A stretch of 5,304 nt of DNA from Candidatus Hydrogenedentota bacterium (GCA_903822375.1 CAIJOU010000259.1:1-5304); one strand, 5' to 3'; positions 1-5,304 are shown, numbered from the stretch's first letter. Numbers and translations are program-made. The notes: generated by a model not told the origin, from the letters alone.

Positions 1-1767
1 ATTGCCCAGCGCATATTTATATCCCGGCGTGACCACCTGTGCCGGGGTGGGCACGGCACTTCGGCCGTAGCGGTCCCAGGCGGTTGCGGTCATGCCGTTT
101 GCCGCAAGCAGCCGGAGGCGCGCCGCGGCATCCGGGTCCGGCACCGTGATCATCCCCCCCTCCATGGTCGTGATGTTCTTGATGGCGTAAAAGCTGAAAC
201 AGGTGTGCGCGCCGGAGGCACCCACGGGAACGCCCTTGTAGGAGGCTCCGAGCGCGTGCGCCGCATCCTCAATCACCGGCACGCCGTGGCGCCGCGCAAT
301 GGCGTTGATCCGGTCCATGTCGCAGGGATGGCCCGCCATGTGCACCGGCATGATGGCCTTCGTCCGCTCGTTGATTGCGGCTTCCAGCAGGTCCGGGTTC
401 ATATTGAGCGTGTCCGGCTCGACATCCACAAAGCGGACCTTTGCGCCCATGTTCAGAATGGTATTGCCCGTGGAGGCCCAGGTGATGGGCGGCATGATCA
501 CCTCGTCGCCCGGCCCCACGCCCAATTGCACCAGCGACAAGTGCAGCGCCGCGGTGCAGGAAACCACACCGATGGCGTGGGACGCGCAGACGGTCTCCGC
601 AAAGAGCCGCTCAAAGGCCCCCACCTGCGGGCCCGATGTAAGCCAGCCGCTGCGCAGCGCGTCCAGAACGGCGTTCTCTTCCTCTACGCCGATGGCCGGA
701 CGGCTGAGGGGGATAAAGCGCGCCGCCACGGGTTCACCCCCGTCATCGACGGGGGTGGACAAGAGCGTCTTCATCTTGGCCACGTTGAAATGCTGCTCGT
801 CAAAAGGCGACAGTTCGGGGTTGGATTCTAGCCCCCGGCGCACTTCCTCAATACCCTCGTCCATGCTCCACTGACATGCAAAGTTCAGCCGACGGCGGGC
901 CTTGCCGAACTGCACGCGGTAGTTGCGCTGGTCGTCATCGTCCTTGAGCGTTTCAATGACACTTTGCGGAATGTGCCGCAGCACCCGGTCCGCCAGGTCG
1001 CGGATGCGCACATTGTGGAGGTCCGACCCGACGTTGAAAATCTCTCCGGCCACCAGGTCGGCCGGGCTCTCCAGCAGCAGCACGGTCGCATCCGCGGCGT
1101 CGCGCACATGAACGAAAGGCCGCCATTGATTGCCGCCCCCGCGAACTGCAATGCGTTGCTGACGCAGCGCCGTGGCCACCATCTGGTTTATGGCGAGGTC
1201 GAAGCGCATGCGGCGCGACCAGCCGAACAGCGTCGCCATGCGGGCAACCACGGGTTCAAACTGTGGCGATGCCATGCGCAGCACGGCCTCTTCCGCCGCC
1301 AGTTTGCTCCTGCCGAAAGTCGATACCGGATTGGCCGGACTTTCCTCGTCGAGCAGTTCAAACACACCGCGGCCGTACACCGCGCAGCTTGATGAGAACA
1401 CAAAACGCCGGATGCCCCGCTCCACCGCCAGCCGCGCCAGCTCGCGCGTGCTCTCCGTGTTCACGTCGTAGGCCATGTCCTCATCCAAGTCGCAAGAGGG
1501 GTCATTGGAGAGGCTTGCCAGATGAACAACGGCGTCAATGCCGTCCAAGAGGGCCGGCGTTTCCTGCAGACGACGGATGTCGCCCGTGACCAATTCCAGT
1601 GTGCCCGGTTCACCCAACAGTATCGAACCAAACAGTGTTTCGGCGCTCGTCCCTTCGGGCAGGTAACAAAAACGGTCAAATACCCGCACAGAATGGCCCC
1701 GTTGAACAAGGGTTTCGGCCACCATACTGCCCAGATATCCACCCCCACCGGTCACAAGAATGCGCAT
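1..1767 (-). CDS. Fused NAD-dependent sugar epimerase/dehydratase (SDR) and ArnB-like DegT/DnrJ/EryC1/StrS aminotransferase, 3' end cut by the window
   Basis: One open frame of 589 codons with no stop from the ATG at 1767-1765 to the window edge. Residues 1-336 are an extended SDR: Rossmann motif G7-x-x-G10-x-x-G13, HLASLSND near residue 90, SSSCAVYG (S127 is the usual catalytic Ser), then FGRSK with F151 and K155 in place of YxxxK, and RPFVHVRD further on. The tail SPFDEQHFNVAKMKTLL resembles natural ends of such SDRs. After a linker of about 14 residues, an aminotransferase starts near 350 (FIPLSRPAIGVEE, SGWLTSGP, W430-AST, EDAAHA with D501 for the PLP ring nitrogen, FSFYAIKN with K530 as the PLP-binding lysine, TPGYKY at 580-585). 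It follows E. coli ArnB closely from memory. About 135 C-terminal residues lie outside. Family knowledge: SDRs make keto-sugar nucleotides and DegT enzymes transaminate them. Inferred role: cytoplasmic amino-sugar nucleotide synthesis for a surface glycan; the substrate is unknown. No Shine-Dalgarno precedes internal M302 or M332, which supports a true fusion. Confidence 0.88.
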   Translation of the reverse strand, partial: MRILVTGGGGYLGSMVAETLVQRGHSVRVFDRFCYLPEGTSAETLFGSILLGEPGTLELVTGDIRRLQETPALLDGIDAVVHLASLSNDPSCDLDEDMAYDVNTESTRELARLAVERGIRRFVFSSSCAVYGRGVFELLDEESPANPVSTFGRSKLAAEEAVLRMASPQFEPVVARMATLFGWSRRMRFDLAINQMVATALRQQRIAVRGGGNQWRPFVHVRDAADATVLLLESPADLVAGEIFNVGSDLHNVRIRDLADRVLRHIPQSVIETLKDDDDQRNYRVQFGKARRRLNFACQWSMDEGIEEVRRGLESNPELSPFDEQHFNVAKMKTLLSTPVDDGGEPVAARFIPLSRPAIGVEEENAVLDALRSGWLTSGPQVGAFERLFAETVCASHAIGVVSCTAALHLSLVQLGVGPGDEVIMPPITWASTGNTILNMGAKVRFVDVEPDTLNMNPDLLEAAINERTKAIMPVHMAGHPCDMDRINAIARRHGVPVIEDAAHALGASYKGVPVGASGAHTCFSFYAIKNITTMEGGMITVPDPDAAARLRLLAANGMTATAWDRYGRSAVPTPAQVVTPGYKYALGN

Positions 1768-1774
1768 ATATACT

Positions 1775-1780
1775 TCCTCT
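1775..1780 (-). promoter_or_regulatory. Shine-Dalgarno site of the epimerase-aminotransferase gene
   Basis: On the minus strand AGAGGA lies 7 bases before the ATG at 1767-1765. It supports that ATG, which is followed directly by the Rossmann strand MRILVTGGGG expected at the very N-terminus of an SDR. Confidence 0.75.
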
Positions 1781-1852
1781 CACCGCGACCCATGGCTTTC
1801 CACCCCGGCGCGGAAAATGCGTGCGATTAGGGTAATGATGTCGATTTGGGCT

Positions 1853-1861
1853 ATTATATCA
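1853..1861 (-). promoter_or_regulatory. Extended -10 promoter element of the epimerase-aminotransferase gene
   Basis: The minus strand reads TGATATAAT, a perfect TATAAT (1858-1853) with the TG of an extended -10. No good -35 hexamer lies 16-18 bases upstream (the best I see is TGGTTA, 3 of 6 matches), which fits an extended -10 promoter. Transcription would begin near 1845, giving a leader of about 80 bases before the ATG. Confidence 0.5.
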
Positions 1862-1910
1862 CCGCCGCAGACACGTAACCATTTGCAGATTCGCGTTTCA
1901 TGGGAGCGTT

Positions 1911-2039
1911 GCAGTTCTGCAGGAGGCGTCGGGGTTCAGGACTTTCCCTCAAAGTGATTCAGGGAATCCCCTACCCCTGAAACGCCCCGTTCCGGTTACA
2001 ATTTACCTGGTTCCAAGGGTGGAGGCGCAAGCAGTTCTG
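1911..2039 (+). repeat. Pair of 9-bp direct repeats GCAGTTCTG
   Basis: GCAGTTCTG occurs at 1911-1919 and again at 2031-2039, exactly 120 bp apart. The first copy extends to GCAGTTCTGC, whose ends are inverted (GCAG/CTGC). The second copy ends 26 bp before the plus-strand -10 hexamer and the first is 52 bp upstream of the minus-strand -10 hexamer. They could be binding sites or chance. Confidence 0.35.
1958..1981. repeat. 7-bp inverted repeat TTCAGGG/CCCTGAA
   Basis: TTCAGGG (1958-1964) and CCCTGAA (1975-1981) form a perfect 7-bp stem with a 10-base loop that itself holds a short GGGAATCCC-like symmetry. A further TTCAGG lies at 1935-1940, 23 bp upstream of the left arm, about two helical turns. 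It sits between the two divergent promoters. It could be an operator; no poly-T tract follows, so a terminator is unlikely. Confidence 0.35.
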
Positions 2040-2062
2040 GAGACAGCCCCGCGGCGGCAACG

Positions 2063-2071
2063 TGTTATAAT
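2063..2071 (+). promoter_or_regulatory. Extended -10 promoter element of the GspE_N/cNMP gene
   Basis: TGTTATAAT contains a perfect TATAAT (2066-2071) preceded by an extended -10 TG. There is no recognisable -35 hexamer around 2042-2048. Transcription would begin near 2078, about 30 bases before the GTG start. This position makes in-frame starts at 2075 (upstream of or at the start site) unlikely. Confidence 0.55.
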
Positions 2072-2095
2072 CTGGTGTGTTTGGTATCGATGCAT

Positions 2096-2101
2096 AAGGA
2101 G
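2096..2101 (+). promoter_or_regulatory. Shine-Dalgarno site that decides the GTG start of the GspE_N/cNMP gene
   Basis: AAGGAG sits 6 bases before GTG 2108-2110. The in-frame GTG at 2075 and ATG at 2090 lie upstream of this site and have no Shine-Dalgarno of their own, so GTG 2108 is preferred. An ATG 2090 start would add only six residues plus the initiator. Confidence 0.75.
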
Positions 2102-2107
2102 TTTGAG

Positions 2108-3481
2108 GTGTTTTGGCGCAAGAATAAAATCGAACCACCCAAGTCGCAGGCAACGGCAAAACCGCCGCTGCCCCGGCCTGTCCCCAAGCCCGGGCCCGGC
2201 AGCAGTTCAGGATGGACACCGCAGCCGGACACCAAGAAAAGGGTCACGTTGCGTGATCTTCCGGAGATGCTCATTGCGACGGGGAATGTGACACCCGAAC
2301 AGTTGCAGCATGCCGTTGAAATTCAGCGCAAATCGGGGGACTTTATCGGGGAAATACTCGTCAATGAAGGGGTGCTGGACGAGAACTCGCTGGTGGCCTT
2401 TTTGGCGAAGCACTGCAAAATTCCCTATTTGAGCCTTCTCGACTATCTCATTGACGAGAAGCTTCTTGCACTCGTTCCGCCCGATTTTTGCATGCGCCAC
2501 AGGCTCGTTCCCATTGACAAAATGGGGCGCAATCTGACTGTGGCCATGGTTAATCCACTGGACTCATTGGCACTCGAAACGTTGCGCGAGGGCTATCCAG
2601 ACCTGCGCATAAAGAGAATCCTCTGTACCGCCAAACATTATGATGCAGTCACCAAGCGTCTCTTTGCGCGGCCGTCAGTGCTGCAAAAGTTTCCCTTTCT
2701 CAAGGAAAGCGCCTCCGAAAATCCGGAAGTTTCCGTCCCACCCGCTCCTGTGAAGAAGCATGTTCCGGCCGAGGGCATGGATTTGGACGCTGTCGACTCG
2801 GCGGCTTTTGAAGTGAAGCCGCTTCCGTCCGAGGCTCCAATGGCAACGGAAGAGGAGCTTCCGCTGGCGCTGGAATTTGAGGACATGGTCGATGTGAGTG
2901 ATTCCCCTTCGGCGGAGAAGGATGCCCGGGAGACGCTTCTGGACAGCGTGTTCGCGATGAATTCGGAAGGCATCCCGTCGGAATGCGGGGATATGGACGA
3001 GTCCGATGAGGACCTCAGTGTCGATGAGATTACGCGCAAAATGACCACGGCCATGGTGTCCAGCATGCGCAACACCTACGTCATGCTCGCGCGGCGTGTC
3101 AGCCTCTTCCGTGGACTGGATCCTGAATCGGTGGCAAAGCTTTTCGCGCGCGGCAAAACCGTCGAGTACGAGGCGGGACAGACGATCTTCCACAAAGGCG
3201 AATTGGGTCGCTTCATGTTTGTCATTCTGAGCGGCTCGGTGGACATCGTGGATGATGAGCGCACTTTGGCTCAGCTTGGGCAGGGCGAGAATTTCGGTGA
3301 AATGGCGCTCCTGAGCAATGCGGCCCGAAGCGCTTCCGCCCGGGCTGTTGCGGCCACATCGCTGTTGCGGCTCAGTTTTTCCGACATTACCCAGGGCTTG
3401 GACAGCACCACTTCCCTTCGGCTCCTAATCAATATTACGGTGACGCTTAGCAGGCGGTTGCGCAAGGCACAGGGCCGTTAG
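2108..3481 (+). CDS. GspE_N/MshEN-like domain plus cyclic nucleotide-binding domain protein
   Basis: A 457-residue cytoplasmic-looking protein with no signal peptide or membrane segment. Residues 1-45 are basic and proline-rich. Residues about 48-195 match the N-terminal domain of type II secretion/type IV pilus ATPases (GspE/PilB/MshE): two tandem helical repeats, then RLVPID and LTVAMVNPLDS. Residues about 196-310 form an acidic, proline-containing linker, probably disordered. A helix leads into a cyclic-nucleotide-binding domain at about 332-445, with F396-G397-E398-M-A-L-L and R407-S-A, the phosphate-binding cassette residues. The C-terminus ends in a basic helix, with no helix-turn-helix, so it is not a CRP-type repressor or activator. 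No Walker motif or ATPase domain follows the GspE_N part. Known MshEN domains can bind c-di-GMP, but the Arg of both RLG motifs is replaced here (D50, F79), so binding is doubtful. Inferred role: second-messenger-responsive adaptor, perhaps for pili, secretion or motility; the partner is unknown. It is divergent from the sugar gene and convergent with the hydrolase gene. Confidence 0.88.
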   Translation: MFWRKNKIEPPKSQATAKPPLPRPVPKPGPGSSSGWTPQPDTKKRVTLRDLPEMLIATGNVTPEQLQHAVEIQRKSGDFIGEILVNEGVLDENSLVAFLAKHCKIPYLSLLDYLIDEKLLALVPPDFCMRHRLVPIDKMGRNLTVAMVNPLDSLALETLREGYPDLRIKRILCTAKHYDAVTKRLFARPSVLQKFPFLKESASENPEVSVPPAPVKKHVPAEGMDLDAVDSAAFEVKPLPSEAPMATEEELPLALEFEDMVDVSDSPSAEKDARETLLDSVFAMNSEGIPSECGDMDESDEDLSVDEITRKMTTAMVSSMRNTYVMLARRVSLFRGLDPESVAKLFARGKTVEYEAGQTIFHKGELGRFMFVILSGSVDIVDDERTLAQLGQGENFGEMALLSNAARSASARAVAATSLLRLSFSDITQGLDSTTSLRLLINITVTLSRRLRKAQGR

Positions 3482-4392
3482 GCCGGACACTCCGTCCGGC
3501 CAACCCTGACAGGATTGCGAAGCACGCCTATCTGCGGGCTGCTCACCTCCACCACGTCCCCGTCGTTCAAAGGGCCAACACCCTCGGGGGTGCCCATCGC
3601 GATCAAATCGCCCGGTTCCAGCGTAATGAACCGGGTGATGGCGGCAATCACTTCGGGAATGGCAAAGATGAACCGGCCCGTGTCGCTTTCCTGCCGGACC
3701 TCGCCATTTACGCGGGTCGCCAGCGGCACAATGACCGGCCAGTCAAGTAGCTCCGCCATCGCCACCACCGGGCCCAAGGGACAGAAAGTGTCCGCGCTTT
3801 TGGAGCGAAACCACGGATTGCCGGACGCCATATCCCCACGTTGCACATCGCGTGCGGTGACGTCGTTTACCAGGGTGTACCCCGCAATGATATCCCGGGC
3901 CTTTTCCGCTGTGACTTGGCTGCCCCGCGCCCCAATGACCACACCCAGTTCCCCCTCGTAGTCCACCCGGCCGTAATCGCCCCCCATCACGATCGGTTCA
4001 TCGGGGCCGATGCATGAAGTCGTCGCTTTTGAGAAGTAGACGGGCTCCGTCGGCAACTTGTTGTCGAACTCCGCCACATGTGCGCGGAAGTTGCGGCCCA
4101 CACCGATGACTTTGCCCGGCCGCCATGGGCGCAGAAACGAAGGTTCTGGCCCGTCCAGGGCGTAGTCCGAAAGCCGCCCATTGCGCTGCACAAACTCGGC
4201 AACACGGCGGTAGAAAGAACGTGTCATGAAGCCGCTGCGCAACAGGTCTCCCACGTCGCGCGGCTGAGTCACGTCTTTGTGCTCGACAATGCGGTGATAG
4301 TCAACAATGGCACGTCCCAGATCGACCCACCGGTTTCCGATAACGGTTCCCAGAACCGGCCGACCGTCCACAAGCAAAACCCCAAATTTCAT
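3478..4392 (-). CDS. Fumarylacetoacetate hydrolase (FAH) family protein
   Basis: A 304-residue cytoplasmic protein of usual size for the bacterial FAH family. Residues 1-90 are the variable N-terminal part, starting MKFGVLLVDGRPVLG. The FAH domain covers about 93-297: VIGVGRNFRAHVAE (H105, E108 are the usual catalytic pair), PVYFSKATT, the metal-binding VDYEGELG (E146, E148) with D177 of LVNDVTARD, the KSADTF motif (K198, D201) and MGTPEGVG (267-273). Known members use Mg2+ or Mn2+ to cleave or decarboxylate acyl-pyruvate-type or related dioate compounds, mainly in aromatic compound breakdown. The family is too diverse to name the substrate, and no other catabolic gene is nearby. The ATG at 4392-4390 is chosen because AAGGAG lies 8 bases upstream; a TTG at 4413 lies before that site. 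It is 47 bp downstream of the acetyltransferase gene, probably in one transcript. Its TAA overlaps the convergent gene's TAG by 4 bp. Confidence 0.9.
   Translation of the reverse strand: MKFGVLLVDGRPVLGTVIGNRWVDLGRAIVDYHRIVEHKDVTQPRDVGDLLRSGFMTRSFYRRVAEFVQRNGRLSDYALDGPEPSFLRPWRPGKVIGVGRNFRAHVAEFDNKLPTEPVYFSKATTSCIGPDEPIVMGGDYGRVDYEGELGVVIGARGSQVTAEKARDIIAGYTLVNDVTARDVQRGDMASGNPWFRSKSADTFCPLGPVVAMAELLDWPVIVPLATRVNGEVRQESDTGRFIFAIPEVIAAITRFITLEPGDLIAMGTPEGVGPLNDGDVVEVSSPQIGVLRNPVRVGRTECPA
3481..3501. terminator. 8-bp perfect hairpin at the convergent gene junction
   Basis: GGCCGGAC (3481-3488) and GTCCGGCC (3494-3501) pair perfectly around a 5-base loop. The stem starts on the last base of the plus-strand stop codon and lies inside the last codons of the minus-strand hydrolase gene. 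No T-tract follows in either direction, so it is not a canonical intrinsic terminator. It may still slow polymerase or protect the 3' end of the plus transcript. Confidence 0.4.
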
Positions 4393-4400
4393 GGTCACAA

Positions 4401-4406
4401 CTCCTT
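4401..4406 (-). promoter_or_regulatory. Shine-Dalgarno site of the FAH-family gene
   Basis: The minus strand carries AAGGAG 8 bases upstream of the ATG at 4392-4390. It rules out the longer TTG start at 4413-4411 and gives the FAH gene its own translation start rather than coupling to the upstream gene. Confidence 0.8.
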
Positions 4407-4411
4407 GTCGC

Positions 4412-4435
4412 AAGGCGCACTTGCATCAGCGCCTT
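4412..4435. repeat. Intergenic hairpin AAGGCGC/GCGCCTT between acetyltransferase and FAH genes
   Basis: AAGGCGC (4412-4418) and GCGCCTT (4429-4435) form a perfect 7-bp stem with a 10-base loop. It begins 4 bases after the acetyltransferase stop and ends 5 bases before the FAH Shine-Dalgarno. On the coding (minus) strand no T-tract follows, so it is more likely an mRNA stability or partial-termination element than a full terminator. Read on the plus strand it is followed by a pyrimidine tract (TTCTTCT), but no plus-strand gene ends there. Confidence 0.4.
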
Positions 4436-4439
4436 TCTT

Positions 4440-5304
4440 CTAGAACCGGTCAAGCATCCACACGTAAGGCGTTCGTTCGGGAAATATCGCATGCAGCAAT
4501 GCCAGCCCTTCCGCATTGACAATGCGCCGTTTTGCGGCCAGCACTTCCCCCAAGTCCCGGCAACCCACCGTCAACTGGATCAACTCCTGTGGAGAAAGGA
4601 CAATCTTGTTGCCGCCCGGGCTGGGGCTGACGTCCACCGCTCCATGATGGGCACGCACATGCCACGCGCTCTTGCCCACCAGCAGGCTCACCTCCGCATG
4701 GGAATGGGCCAAAGACGACCGGAGCAGGCGACTTTCCCATTCGGGAATCATCGATTCCAGCGCCTCGCCTAGATTGACGAAAGCCATCATTCCGTTGTGG
4801 TCCCCCGAGGACTCTGTCTTGTCGTGGCGAACCTGTCGCCTGATGAAACGAATCAGGGGATGGTTGGGCGCCGATGCAAAGACAAGCCGGTCCATACCGG
4901 CCTCACGGGCGAGCCGGGCGGTGACGTGCAATACGCCCGCGCACGCATCATGGTCCACGACTCCAACCTCGTCCACTAGATAGTCCGTATCCGAACAACC
5001 AGCCCGGAAATAGGCCGACAGCTTGCCGCGCGCGTCCGTCAGCACGCAGACCGTCTCCCACTGTTTCCATTTGTTGGCCAGGTGCGCCTGCGTCCTGATG
5101 AGCGAGCAGGCCGTGTCTGCGTCATTCGACGCGTGTATCTTCTGCATGGCCTGAATGTCGCCCGGTTTTGCAGGACGAAGTTTGAACGGGGGGTCCGGCG
5201 CACTTAGGACGGGGTTTGAGGGGTCAATGGCCGTCCTGTGTTCCAAAAGTGCCGGCGCATAGCCCCAGCGTCGGTAGAAGTCGGAGACGCCGAAGACCAT
5301 CGAC
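4440..5304 (-). CDS. Eis-like GNAT N-acetyltransferase with SCP2-type C-terminal domain, 5' end cut by the window
   Basis: The frame stays open to the right edge, leaving 288 codons. The first visible residues, MVFGVSDFYRRWGYAPAL, match the closing strand-helix of a GNAT fold (the FYxRxGY motif), so the Met at 5300 is internal and the main acetyl-CoA-binding part lies outside. Counting from that Met, residues about 40-180 look like a second, degenerate GNAT domain (LRPAKPGDIQAMQKIH, then LARLAREAGMDRLVF-like helix and strand). Residues about 185-286 resemble an SCP2-like domain as in Eis proteins, with the typical ending FPERTPYVWMLDRF. Known Eis-family enzymes transfer acetyl groups to amines, including aminoglycosides in some members; the substrate here cannot be read. 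It lies upstream of the FAH gene, 47 bp apart on the same strand, and may share its transcript. Confidence is good for the family and moderate for the domain boundaries. Confidence 0.8.
   Translation of the reverse strand, partial: SMVFGVSDFYRRWGYAPALLEHRTAIDPSNPVLSAPDPPFKLRPAKPGDIQAMQKIHASNDADTACSLIRTQAHLANKWKQWETVCVLTDARGKLSAYFRAGCSDTDYLVDEVGVVDHDACAGVLHVTARLAREAGMDRLVFASAPNHPLIRFIRRQVRHDKTESSGDHNGMMAFVNLGEALESMIPEWESRLLRSSLAHSHAEVSLLVGKSAWHVRAHHGAVDVSPSPGGNKIVLSPQELIQLTVGCRDLGEVLAAKRRIVNAEGLALLHAIFPERTPYVWMLDRF

Larger units (their letters stand above)
1768..2107. other. Divergent intergenic region, 340 bp, with no recognisable gene
   Basis: This gap separates two divergently transcribed genes. 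It holds one extended -10 element for each direction, two ribosome-binding sites, a 9-bp direct repeat and a 7-bp inverted repeat. I see no tRNA, no riboswitch I can name and no convincing small ORF; the short open frames crossing it lack ribosome-binding sites and run into the neighbouring genes antisense or out of frame. A regulator acting on both promoters could bind here, but no known operator is recognisable. Confidence 0.7.

Noticed and set aside
862..864. ATG (M302) as a separate start for the aminotransferase gene
   Set aside because: It lies inside the SDR's C-terminal helix (WSMDEGIEEVRRGL), which is typical of SDR tails. The only GGAG nearby is almost touching the ATG, and no stop codon separates it from the SDR.
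205..874. Long plus-strand open frames of about 190-210 codons
   Set aside because: They lie antisense to the aminotransferase half, whose motifs (K530, D501) are unmistakable. Their translations are low-complexity, rich in Arg, Ser and Ala, and lack ribosome-binding sites and domains; they are high-GC shadows.
2075..2092. Upstream GTG 2075 or ATG 2090 as start of the GspE_N/cNMP gene
   Set aside because: Both precede the AAGGAG at 2096-2101, which is well placed for GTG 2108, and 2075 lies at or before the likely transcription start.
1768..2107. Riboswitch, small RNA or attenuator in the divergent region
   Set aside because: I find only short stems without a T-tract and no recognisable conserved RNA core, so there is no support beyond weak inverted repeats.
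2638..3193. Minus-strand open frames of 145-172 codons within the regulator gene
   Set aside because: They are antisense to the acidic linker and cNMP domain, with Ser- or Arg/His-rich translations and no recognisable domain or Shine-Dalgarno.
4411..4413. TTG 4413 as start of the FAH-family gene
   Set aside because: It lies upstream of the AAGGAG at 4406-4401, which is correctly spaced for the ATG at 4392, and it overlaps the intergenic hairpin.
1..5304. A defence, toxin-antitoxin, CRISPR, phage or mobile-element system
   Set aside because: All four genes belong to recognisable metabolic or regulatory families. There are no repeat arrays, transposase motifs, terminal inverted repeats or integrase genes.

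Overview
The window is ordinary protein-coding bacterial DNA of moderately high GC. By eye it carries four genes: three on the minus strand and one on the plus strand. Two are cut by the window edges. Shine-Dalgarno sites, sigma-70-like -10 boxes and the gene families suggest a Gram-negative-type bacterium. A GspE_N plus cyclic-nucleotide-binding protein without an ATPase would fit deltaproteobacterial or PVC/Hydrogenedentes-like lineages, but this placement is a low-confidence inference. I see no RNA genes, CRISPR arrays, insertion sequences or phage genes.

Left part (1-1767, minus): one uninterrupted reading frame encodes an NAD-dependent sugar epimerase/dehydratase (extended SDR) joined in frame to an ArnB-like DegT/DnrJ/EryC1/StrS aminotransferase. 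The gene runs off the left edge about two thirds of the way through the aminotransferase. The epimerase part has phenylalanine where the catalytic tyrosine of the YxxxK motif should be. Centre-left (1768-2107): a 340-bp divergent intergenic region with an extended -10 box facing each way, and small direct and inverted repeats. Centre (2108-3481, plus): a 457-residue regulator-like protein with an N-terminal GspE_N/MshEN-type domain, a long acidic linker and a C-terminal cyclic-nucleotide-binding domain. Right part (3478-5304, minus): an Eis-like GNAT/SCP2-type acetyltransferase missing its 5' end, followed 47 bp later by a fumarylacetoacetate-hydrolase-family protein. The latter meets the regulator gene tail to tail, with 4-bp overlapping stop codons and an 8-bp perfect hairpin at the junction.

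The fusion enzyme probably belongs to nucleotide-sugar metabolism for a surface glycan, turning a keto-sugar nucleotide into an amino sugar. The regulator may sense nucleotide second messengers; its divergent promoter gives a possible but unproven link to the sugar gene. The acetyltransferase and hydrolase genes look like a co-transcribed pair without an evident shared pathway. The most unusual items are the two-enzyme fusion, its Tyr-to-Phe active-site change and the ATPase-less GspE_N/cNMP architecture. No complete novel system is evident.
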